The notes under the pieces are model-generated. The model had not been told where the DNA came from. It did no database searches and worked only from the letters and a program-made list of their open reading frames with translations. This document shows, one piece after another, positions 1 through 5,562 of a stretch of 7,258 nucleotides of DNA. This stretch comes from an uncultured Oscillospiraceae bacterium (GTDB lineage Bacteria; Bacillota; Clostridia; Oscillospirales; Oscillospiraceae), in contig CAKTKX010000064.1 in assembly GCA_934572365.1 (NCBI GenBank), positions 1 through 7,258 on the forward strand, in the 5' to 3' direction. A program made the translations under genes and the position numbers. The stretch's first letter is position 1, and each line of letters starts with the position of its first letter.

Positions 1-315
1 TTCCTCAACCGTCTGGACGAGATCGTGTTCTACAAACCCCTGACCAAGGAGAATGTGACCAAGATCATCGACCTGCAGATTGCCAAGCTCAACGACCGTC
101 TGGCAGACCAGCAGATTCGCTGCGAGCTGACGCCTGCGGCCAAGGCTGCCATTGTGGACGCGGCCTATGACCCGCAGTACGGCGCCCGTCCCCTGCGCCG
201 GTATGTTCAGCACACGGTGGAGACCATGCTCAGCAAGCGTCTGCTTCGGGGCGACGTTACCCCGGGTCAGACCGTCACCGTGGACGCCGAAAACGGCGAA
301 CTGGTGATGAAATAA
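1..315 (+). CDS. clpB: ClpB-type AAA+ protein disaggregase, C-terminal end only (5' part outside window)
   Basis: The reading frame is open from base 1 and ends at TAA 313-315, giving the last 104 residues of a Hsp100/Clp ATPase. ClpB is a cytosolic hexamer that threads aggregated proteins through its pore with DnaK help. Visible residues 1-7 read FLNRLDE, the conserved segment carrying the arginine finger of the second AAA+ domain (R4 here). Residues 57-66 (DPQYGARPLR) hold the sensor-2 GAR motif, with R63 as the ATP-sensing arginine. The rest is the small C-terminal D2-small domain. The run KLNDRLADQQI followed by ELT favours ClpB over ClpC, but the N-terminal and middle domains that would settle it lie outside the window. 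The frame continues upstream without a start codon, so this is a window truncation and not a broken gene. It ends at a shared terminator 16 nt past its stop. Confidence 0.85.
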   Translation, partial: FLNRLDEIVFYKPLTKENVTKIIDLQIAKLNDRLADQQIRCELTPAAKAAIVDAAYDPQYGARPLRRYVQHTVETMLSKRLLRGDVTPGQTVTVDAENGELVMK

Positions 316-330
316 CCACCTAAAATGAAA

Positions 331-365
331 AGCGCCCTGTCTGTTTTTGGCAGACAGGGTGTTTT
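331..365. terminator. Bidirectional intrinsic terminator between clpB and the Nudix gene
   Basis: A perfect 9-bp stem, CCCTGTCTG at 335-343 and CAGACAGGG at 351-359, encloses a 7-nt loop (344-350). It can be extended outward with weaker G-U and A-U pairs to about 331/363. On the plus strand it is followed by TGTTTT, and on the minus strand by CGCTTTTCATTTTA, so both strands have a U-rich tail. It lies between the stop of clpB (315) and the stop of the convergent Nudix gene (370), as expected for a terminator serving both transcripts. Confidence 0.88.
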
Positions 366-369
366 GCGT

Positions 370-855
370 CTATTCCAGTTCCGTGCGGAGAGTGAGGGCT
401 TCCGGCAGGTGGAAAATCTCCTTTTTCAAGAATAAGGGATAGAAATATTCCTGTTCCAGCCGGTCAAAGGACAGCCACTCAAATTCGTGGGTGTGGTGCC
501 ATTCCCGCAGGGTGAACTTTTCGCCTTTGGACAGCAAATCCGTGTGGGAAACGTCCATCAGGAAGTACAGGCACAGCTCGTGATAGTGCAGGCCGTCCAC
601 GTCCTCCGTGAAAAATGCCTGATCCAGCCACAGGGGACGGAGAATTTTTGGAGTGATCTCCAATTCCTCCTGAACCTCCCGCACCACGGCAGCCTCCGCC
701 GTTTCCCCCATCTGCACTCTTCCGCCGGGGAGGTAATAGTAGGGGGAACGTTCGTCGTGCATGGCAAGCAGCTTGCCCTCCGAAACAATAATGGCGCAGA
801 CCCGGTAGTTAAACTTCTCCTTGCCGGTAACAAAAGAAAGGTCTATGCCGCTCAT
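370..855 (-). CDS. Nudix hydrolase, 161 aa, substrate unknown
   Basis: Nudix enzymes cleave a nucleoside diphosphate linked to another moiety, using Mg2+ or Mn2+ held by the Nudix box. The box spans residues 45-67: G45, E51, then R59-E60 and E63-E64, matching GX5EX7REUXEEXGU in spacing. It departs at one place, where the usual glycine before the final hydrophobic residue is E66 (EELEI). It is preceded by YYYLPGGR, the typical strand leading into the box. The aromatic-rich C-terminal half (residues 88-140) probably shapes the substrate pocket, and the specificity cannot be read from sequence. The start ATG (855-853) overlaps the ade stop TGA in ATGA, and no clear ribosome site precedes it. Translation therefore probably depends on ribosomes finishing ade. 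It is the last gene before the shared terminator. Being coupled to a purine-salvage gene hints at a nucleotide-related substrate, but that is inference. Confidence 0.88.
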   Translation of the reverse strand: MSGIDLSFVTGKEKFNYRVCAIIVSEGKLLAMHDERSPYYYLPGGRVQMGETAEAAVVREVQEELEITPKILRPLWLDQAFFTEDVDGLHYHELCLYFLMDVSHTDLLSKGEKFTLREWHHTHEFEWLSFDRLEQEYFYPLFLKKEIFHLPEALTLRTELE

Positions 856-2585
856 ACGTACTGCTGGGTGTTCACATCCACCACGCCCCGGGTCGTCAGG
901 CGCAGGGTGGGGATAACGGGCAGGCTCATGAAGGACAGCGTCATGAACGGGTCGATGTCCGTGCCGACGCCCAGAGCGTGGGCGGCCTTCTTGGCGTCTT
1001 CCAGAAGGGTGTTGACCTCCCGCAGGGGCTTGCCGCTGATGATGCCGGCAATTTCCAGAGGAAGCTCGGCCAGCACCTGCCCGTTCTCCACGACCACGAT
1101 GCCGCCTCGGTTCCGGGCGATGCGGTTGACGGCGAAGGCCATGTCCTCGTCATTTGTGCCGACGCAGATGATGTTGTGGCTGTCGTGGGCGACGGAGGTG
1201 GCCACCGCGCCGGATTTCAGGCCGTAGCCCTTGAGGTAGCCGATGCCGATGTGGCGGGTATTTTTATGCCGCTCTACAACGGCCATTTTCAGAATGTCCC
1301 TGGACACGTCCACACCGGCGGCGTAGCCTGCGTCCTCGGTGATGATCTGCCCCGGCACCATGCCGATGACGCCCCGCAGACGGGTGTTGGCAAAGTCCGC
1401 GGGAGAAAGCACCGGCAGATGGAAGGTGTCGTGGGCGCGTTTGTTCAGATGCTCCGGAATCTCGGGCAGGGGGAAGTCCTCTACGATGCCGTCATGGTAG
1501 ACCCGCTTGCCCCGCTTGTACACCGTCACCACGTGGAAATCCTTCAGATCCTCCACAATGGCGAAGTCCGCCAGATATCCGGGGGCAATGGCGCCCCGGT
1601 TATTCAGCAGGAAGTACCGGGCGGCGTGGAGACAGGCCACCTGCACGGTCATGATGGGATCCGCGCCCATGGCGACAGCTTCCCGGCAGATGTAATCGAT
1701 GTGACCCTTTTCCAGCAGATCGCTGGGGTGCTTGTCGTCGGTGCAGAACATGCAGCGGCTGAAATATTTCTGGGATTTGATCAGGGGCATCAGGGCTTCT
1801 AAGTTCCGGGCGGCGGTGCCCTCCCGGATCATGATGAACTGACCCAGCTTCAATTTTTTCATGGCGTCGTCAATGTCCGCGCACTCATGGTCGGAGTAGA
1901 CGCCGGCGGCGATGTAGGCGTTCAGGTCGGTGCCGGAAAGGCCGGGGGCGTGACCGTCAATCTTCTTGTGATGCGCCTGAGACGCGATGATCTTGGCGAC
2001 GGTGGAGGAATCGGCGGAGATAATGCCGGGGAAATTCATCATTTCCGCAAGACCCAGAACCCGGGGGTGGTCAAAGAAGCTGTCGATGTCCCGGTAGTCC
2101 AGATTCGCGCCGCTTTCATCCAGCGCCGACGCCGGGACGCAGGAGGGAATCATGAAGTGCGTGTCCAGGGGCAGCCCTTCCGTGGCGCAGAGCATGTAGT
2201 CGATGCCGTCGGTTCCCATGACATTGGTGATTTCGTGGGGATCGGTGATGACGGCGGTGGTGCCGTGGGGGATGACGGCCCGGGCAAATTCCGCAGGGGA
2301 CACCAGACTGGATTCCAGGTGGATGTGGGCGTCAATGAAGCCGGGGCAGACGATTTTTCCGGTCATGTCCGCTTCCTCGCGGCCCTCGTAGCTGCCAAGA
2401 CCCACGATCAGGCCCTCCGCTACGGCAATGTCGCAGGTGTCCAGCTCCCCGGAAAACACGTTGACGTAGGTGGCGTTCTTCAGAACCAGATCGGCCTTCT
2501 CCCGCCCGGCGGCGACATCGATGATGTGCAGCTTTTTTAGAAGCTTGCGGTTGATCTTTCCCGACCAGCTTTCTGTATAACTCAT
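852..2585 (-). CDS. ade: Adenine deaminase, 577 aa
   Basis: Ade hydrolyses adenine to hypoxanthine and ammonia, feeding purine salvage in the cytosol. It belongs to the metal-dependent amidohydrolase superfamily. Motifs visible in order: PGFIDAHIHLESS (81-93, metal ligands H87 and H89), ITDPHEITNVMG (113-124), EMMNFPG (181-187), DGHAPG (210-215, H212), SDHE (231-234), REGTAARN (254-261), CTDDKHP (281-287, metal-binding aspartate), APGYLADF (334-341), and the C-terminal Ade-specific AHDSHNIICVG (467-477) and DPFMTLSFMSLP (545-556). The length equals that usual for bacterial Ade. The open frame extends 33 codons further upstream (to 2684), but that extension crosses the gene's own promoter. The start at 2585 has an AAAGGGG ribosome site 8 nt upstream, begins MSYTESWSGK and gives the family length. 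It is first in an operon with the Nudix gene and shares an ATGA overlap with it. No riboswitch fits in the roughly 23-nt leader. Confidence 0.96.
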   Translation of the reverse strand: MSYTESWSGKINRKLLKKLHIIDVAAGREKADLVLKNATYVNVFSGELDTCDIAVAEGLIVGLGSYEGREEADMTGKIVCPGFIDAHIHLESSLVSPAEFARAVIPHGTTAVITDPHEITNVMGTDGIDYMLCATEGLPLDTHFMIPSCVPASALDESGANLDYRDIDSFFDHPRVLGLAEMMNFPGIISADSSTVAKIIASQAHHKKIDGHAPGLSGTDLNAYIAAGVYSDHECADIDDAMKKLKLGQFIMIREGTAARNLEALMPLIKSQKYFSRCMFCTDDKHPSDLLEKGHIDYICREAVAMGADPIMTVQVACLHAARYFLLNNRGAIAPGYLADFAIVEDLKDFHVVTVYKRGKRVYHDGIVEDFPLPEIPEHLNKRAHDTFHLPVLSPADFANTRLRGVIGMVPGQIITEDAGYAAGVDVSRDILKMAVVERHKNTRHIGIGYLKGYGLKSGAVATSVAHDSHNIICVGTNDEDMAFAVNRIARNRGGIVVVENGQVLAELPLEIAGIISGKPLREVNTLLEDAKKAAHALGVGTDIDPFMTLSFMSLPVIPTLRLTTRGVVDVNTQQYV

Positions 2586-2593
2586 AAAATCTG

Positions 2594-2600
2594 CCCCTTT
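2594..2600 (-). promoter_or_regulatory. Ribosome binding site of ade (decides the start)
   Basis: Read on the minus strand this is AAAGGGG, separated by 8 nt from the ATG at 2585-2583. It supports the 577-residue start over the longer open frame that begins at 2684. Confidence 0.75.
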
Positions 2601-2614
2601 CCAAGTTTTTGACC

Positions 2615-2643
2615 AGTATAGCACACCCGGGAGAAAATGTAAA
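2615..2643 (-). promoter_or_regulatory. Sigma-A type promoter of the ade-Nudix operon
   Basis: On the minus strand TTTACA (2643-2638) is followed by a 17-bp spacer and TATACT (2620-2615). TGC directly precedes the -10, forming an extended -10 (TGnTATACT). Predicted transcription start is near 2608, leaving a leader of roughly 23 nt before the ade ATG. The spacing is ideal and each hexamer is one mismatch from consensus. Confidence 0.82.
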
Positions 2644-2703
2644 TTGCCTATTTTGCGGCTGCTGCCATGAATTGAGACTTGCAAAAGAATGTAAAGTTGC
2701 TAT
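2636..2703. repeat. Imperfect 16-bp direct repeat in the ade/ktrB divergent control region
   Basis: The copies are 2636-2651 (AATGTAAATTGCCTAT) and 2688-2703 (AATGTAAAGTTGCTAT). They agree at 13 of 16 positions, including the first eight, and their starts are 52 bp apart, about five helical turns. The left copy covers the -35 of the ade promoter. The right copy covers the spacer and the start of the -10 of the ktrB promoter. The placement would suit a regulator binding both promoters, but the sites are A/T-rich and could be chance. The 170-nt region 2586-2755 otherwise holds only the two promoters and two ribosome sites. Confidence 0.4.
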
Positions 2704-2706
2704 AAT
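2679..2706 (+). promoter_or_regulatory. Sigma-A type promoter of the ktrB-ktrA operon
   Basis: TTGCAA (2679-2684), a 16-bp spacer, and a perfect TATAAT (2701-2706) preceded by TGC form an extended -10. Predicted transcription start is near 2713, giving a leader of about 43 nt before ktrB. That leader is too short for a c-di-AMP (ydaO) riboswitch, which controls ktrAB in Bacillus subtilis. The -35 elements of this promoter and the ade promoter are separated by 35 bp, back to back. Confidence 0.82.
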
Positions 2707-2742
2707 AGAGAAAACATATGATGGCGGGGTGTGCCTGCCGGA

Positions 2743-2748
2743 AAGGAG
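2743..2748 (+). promoter_or_regulatory. Ribosome binding site of ktrB (decides the start)
   Basis: AAGGAG lies 7 nt before the ATG at 2756. This site, downstream of the promoter -10 at 2701-2706, picks the ATG at 2756 over the open frame's first ATG at 2609, which would lie upstream of the promoter and add 49 residues unlike the family. Confidence 0.88.
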
Positions 2749-2755
2749 CGCAAAT

Positions 2756-4135
2756 ATGTCTCTGCGGGGAAAGCTGGTGGTCTTCTGGATGAAGCACCGA
2801 CCCAGGCACATTGCTACCACGCAGATGGTTGCGCTGATGTTTGCCGCAATCATTCTCCTGGGGGCGCTGCTGCTGACCCTGCCGGCCGCGTCCCGGGACG
2901 GGGTGTCCTGCGGGCTGCGCCCGGCGCTGTTTACGGCCACCTCCGCCACCTGCGTGACGGGACTGGTGCTGTACGATACCTGGAGCCAGTGGAGCGGCTT
3001 CGGGCAGGCTGTGATTCTGTGCCTGATTCAAATCGGTGGATTGGGCTTCATGTCCGTGGCGACACTGCTGATTTTTCTGCTGCGCAGGAGGATCGGTCTC
3101 CAGCAGCGGCTGATGATCGCCCAGTCCCTGAGCGTAAGCGACATCATGGGCGTGGTGCGGCTGCAAAAGCTGGTGCTCACCGGAAGCTTTTTCGTGGAGG
3201 CTGCGGGGGCGATCATTCTGACCCTTCGGTTCTGGCCGGAGTATGGATTTACAAGAGCGCTGCGCTGGGGCGTTTTTCACTCTGTTTCCGCGTTCTGCAA
3301 TGCGGGCTTTGACATTTTCGGCGCCATTGCTCCCGGGAAGAGCCTGATAGAATTTAACGCAGACCCCGTTGTGCTTCTGACGCTGTCGGCGCTGATCATC
3401 ATCGGCGGCCTGGGCTTTCTGGTTTGGGAAAACATCGTTCAGAAGCGCTCTTTTGGCAAGTTCAGCGTCTATGCCAGAATGGTTTTGCTGATGACCGCGG
3501 CGCTGCTTGCCGTCGGCTGGGCGGGAACCTGTCTGCTGGAATGGAACAACCCGGAGACGCTGGGCGGCATGACTGTGGGCGAAAAGCTGCTCAACGGCTT
3601 TTTCCAGTCCGCGACACTGCGCACCGCGGGGTTTGCGGCGATTGATCAGGCAAAGCTTACGGAAAGCGGCAAGGCCTTTTCCTGCGTGCTGATGTTCATC
3701 GGCGGCTCCTCCGGCTCCACCGCCGGCGGCATCAAGACCGTGACGTTTCTGGTGCTGGCGCTGACCCTCTGGGCGAGAGCCAGAGGGAAAAGCACGGTCT
3801 GCGCCTTTAAGCGGACGATCCCCGACGAGCAGACCCAGAACGCCATGATCATTGCCTTTATCGTGCTGGCACTGGCCGTTTTCGGCGGCATTTTCATCAG
3901 CGCCACGTCGCCCATGGGCTTTACGGACGCCGTGTATGAGGCGGTTTCGGCGTTGGCGACCGTGGGATTAAGCGCGGGCGGTACGGCTTCCTTAAGTATC
4001 CCGGCGCAGATTCTGATCATTATTTATATGTATTTCGGACGGGTCGGCGTGCTGACCATCAGCCTGGGCTTCCTGGCGGGAGACCGGGCGGAGGAGCGGT
4101 TCCGCTATGCGGAAACCAATTTGCTGATCGGATAA
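2756..4135 (+). CDS. ktrB: KtrB/TrkH-family K+ uptake channel subunit, 459 aa
   Basis: This is the membrane-embedded ion-conducting subunit of a Ktr potassium uptake system. It works as a dimer gated by a ring of KtrA. Four channel-like repeats are recognisable by their pore loops with filter glycines: CVTGL (66-70), NAGFD (182-186), TAGF (290-293) and TVGLS (402-406). The conserved GGSSGSTAGGIKT (316-328) is the flexible intramembrane gate loop of the third repeat. Hydrophobic segments are visible at about 24-43, 83-109, 138-159, 205-224, 242-262, 309-340, 364-383 and 416-441. IQIGGLGFMS (91-100) is a family signature. The length fits KtrB. Start at ATG 2756 is fixed by AAGGAG and the promoter just upstream. 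It is first in the operon, with ktrA 10 nt downstream. KtrB and TrkH are close relatives; the adjacent single-RCK-unit KtrA (215 aa) argues for Ktr, since TrkA proteins usually carry two units. Confidence 0.94.
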   Translation: MSLRGKLVVFWMKHRPRHIATTQMVALMFAAIILLGALLLTLPAASRDGVSCGLRPALFTATSATCVTGLVLYDTWSQWSGFGQAVILCLIQIGGLGFMSVATLLIFLLRRRIGLQQRLMIAQSLSVSDIMGVVRLQKLVLTGSFFVEAAGAIILTLRFWPEYGFTRALRWGVFHSVSAFCNAGFDIFGAIAPGKSLIEFNADPVVLLTLSALIIIGGLGFLVWENIVQKRSFGKFSVYARMVLLMTAALLAVGWAGTCLLEWNNPETLGGMTVGEKLLNGFFQSATLRTAGFAAIDQAKLTESGKAFSCVLMFIGGSSGSTAGGIKTVTFLVLALTLWARARGKSTVCAFKRTIPDEQTQNAMIIAFIVLALAVFGGIFISATSPMGFTDAVYEAVSALATVGLSAGGTASLSIPAQILIIIYMYFGRVGVLTISLGFLAGDRAEERFRYAETNLLIG

Positions 4136-4145
4136 GGAGAAGAAT

Positions 4146-4793
4146 ATGAAGTCTTACATTGTCATCGGTCTCGGCCGTTTCGGCGGCTCTCTGGCGCGGC
4201 AGCTGTGTACGCTGGGGGCGGAGGTGCTGGCCATGGACGTACACAACGACCTTGTGCAGCAGCTTGCCAACGACGTCACCCACGCGGTGGTGGGCGACGC
4301 CCGGGACAAGGAAGTCCTGCGGGCGCTGGGCGTGCGGAATTTTGACTGCGCGGTCATTGCCATCGGCGACGATCTTGCGGCCTCCGTGCTGATCACCATG
4401 AACTTAAAAGAGCTGGGCGCGCCCTACATCGTGTGCAAAGCCCACGACGAGACCCACCGCCTGGTGCTGGAAAAGCTGGGGGCTGACCGGGTGGTCATTC
4501 CGGAGCAGGAGCACGCCCAGCGGCTGGCGAGAAGCATGTATTCCCACAATGTGCTGGATTACATCGAGCTTTCCCAGGACTACGGAATTCTGGAGGTTCC
4601 CGCCCCCAAGAGCTGGATCGGCAAGTGCATCAATGAGCTGAACGTCCGGGCAAAGCTGGGCGTGAACATCATCGCCGTGGAAAACGGGGACAAGACCAAC
4701 GTTTCCCCCGCCGCGGATTACCGGATTCAGGAGGGGGACGTGATGGTGGTTCTGGGGGACAATTACGCCCTCAGCAGGGTGCAGAAGCTGTGA
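4146..4793 (+). CDS. ktrA: KtrA-type RCK gating subunit of K+ uptake system, 215 aa
   Basis: This is the cytosolic regulatory subunit, which forms an octameric ring on KtrB and opens or closes it according to the bound nucleotide. Residues 3 to about 120 form an RCK N-domain (Rossmann fold) with GLGRFG at 8-13 as the dinucleotide-binding loop and D31 at the end of the second strand. VVIPEQEHAQ (117-126) is the conserved region whose glutamate contacts nucleotide in KtrA. Residues about 135-215 form the RCK C-domain, with INELNVRAKLGVNIIAV (162-178) and IQEGDVMVVLG (194-204). In Gram-positive KtrA this C-domain binds c-di-AMP. The ribosome site AAGGAG (4134-4139) overlaps the ktrB stop and lies 6 nt before the ATG. 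Its stop TGA overlaps the next gene's GTG. A single RCK unit of 215 aa is the usual KtrA size. I see no missing motif. Confidence 0.95.
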   Translation: MKSYIVIGLGRFGGSLARQLCTLGAEVLAMDVHNDLVQQLANDVTHAVVGDARDKEVLRALGVRNFDCAVIAIGDDLAASVLITMNLKELGAPYIVCKAHDETHRLVLEKLGADRVVIPEQEHAQRLARSMYSHNVLDYIELSQDYGILEVPAPKSWIGKCINELNVRAKLGVNIIAVENGDKTNVSPAADYRIQEGDVMVVLGDNYALSRVQKL

Positions 4794-5539
4794 CGGAGCA
4801 GAGGATCACCTCCCGGAAAAATCCCCTTTTGCAGCAGGTGAAAAAGCTGCTTTCCTCCCGGAAAGCCAGGGAGGAAGCAGGGCTGTTCGCCGCCGACGGG
4901 GTCAAGCTTCTGGGAGAGGCCGTCCGCTGGTATCCGGGACTGGACACGGTGATCTTATCCGACGGCGTTCACGCGGACGTGCCGGAATCGGTGCGGCTTT
5001 TTCGGGTGCCGGAGGACGTGATGGCTTCCATCTCCCCCATGGAAAGCCCCCAGGGCGCCTTGTTTTTGTGCCGCCTGCCGGAAAAGAAGGCGTATGAGCC
5101 CCATCCCGGCTGTCTGCTGCTGGACGGCATTCAGGATCCGGGAAATTTGGGAACCATTCTGCGCACGGCGGACGCGCTGGACATTCCCGTGACGCTGCTG
5201 GAAGGCTGCGCCGACCCCTACAGTCCCAAAACGGTACGCGCCAGCATGGGCGCGGTGTTCAGAACCCAGCCGGTGAAAGCGGACTGGGCGGAGGTAAAGG
5301 CCGCCTGTGCAGAAGCCCAAATTCCCGTGGCGGTGACGGCGCTGAGCCGGCGGGCGAAGGATTTGCGGAATGCCGACCTTCGCGGTATGGCGGTGGTCAT
5401 TGGCAGCGAGGGGCAGGGCGTGCGCCGGGAAATTCTGGAAAGCGCCGACGGAGAACTGATTATCCCCATGAACCCCCGGTGTGAGTCCCTGAACGCGGCG
5501 GTGGCGGCGGCCATCGTCATGTGGCAGATGAAGCAGTAA
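4790..5539 (+). CDS. SpoU/TrmH-family RNA 2'-O-ribose methyltransferase, 249 aa
   Basis: The product transfers a methyl group from S-adenosylmethionine to a ribose 2'-hydroxyl in RNA, probably 23S rRNA, using the knotted SPOUT fold. Residues 1 to about 100 form the substrate-binding domain, opening with ITSRKNPLLQQVKKL. The three SPOUT motifs follow. Motif 1 is DGIQDPGNLGTILRTADA (112-129, with N119 and catalytic-site R125). Motif 2 is VIGSEGQGV (203-211). Motif 3 is IPMNPRCESLNAAVAAAI (225-242, with S233 and N235). Length is normal. The start is GTG at 4790, overlapping the ktrA stop in GTGA, with a weak AGGG at 4776-4779. The next methionine, at residue 78, is too far in. Translation is therefore likely coupled to ktrA. 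Which nucleotide is modified (RlmB-, TsnR- or YsgA-like) cannot be judged from sequence, so no symbol is given. Confidence 0.92.
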   Translation: MTEQRITSRKNPLLQQVKKLLSSRKAREEAGLFAADGVKLLGEAVRWYPGLDTVILSDGVHADVPESVRLFRVPEDVMASISPMESPQGALFLCRLPEKKAYEPHPGCLLLDGIQDPGNLGTILRTADALDIPVTLLEGCADPYSPKTVRASMGAVFRTQPVKADWAEVKAACAEAQIPVAVTALSRRAKDLRNADLRGMAVVIGSEGQGVRREILESADGELIIPMNPRCESLNAAVAAAIVMWQMKQ

Positions 5540-5562
5540 AATAGAGAGAAACAGGTGAGAAA

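Noticed and set aside
978..2540. Long plus-strand open frames opposite ade (978-1802 and 1887-2540)
   Set aside because: They are antisense to a full, motif-complete adenine deaminase, show no domain-like sequence, and are expected in GC-rich DNA where antisense stops are scarce.
2586..2610. Possible purine riboswitch ahead of ade
   Set aside because: The leader predicted from the promoter is about 23 nt, with no room for the aptamer.
2651..2686. Inverted repeat TTTTGC (2651-2656) / GCAAAA (2681-2686) as an operator
   Set aside because: It has only 6 bp per arm, 24 nt apart, with no extension on either side. This is easily chance in an A/T-rich promoter region and weaker than the direct repeat there.
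2707..2755. Possible c-di-AMP (ydaO) riboswitch ahead of ktrB
   Set aside because: The predicted leader is only about 43 nt, far too short for this riboswitch class, and holds no terminator-like hairpin.
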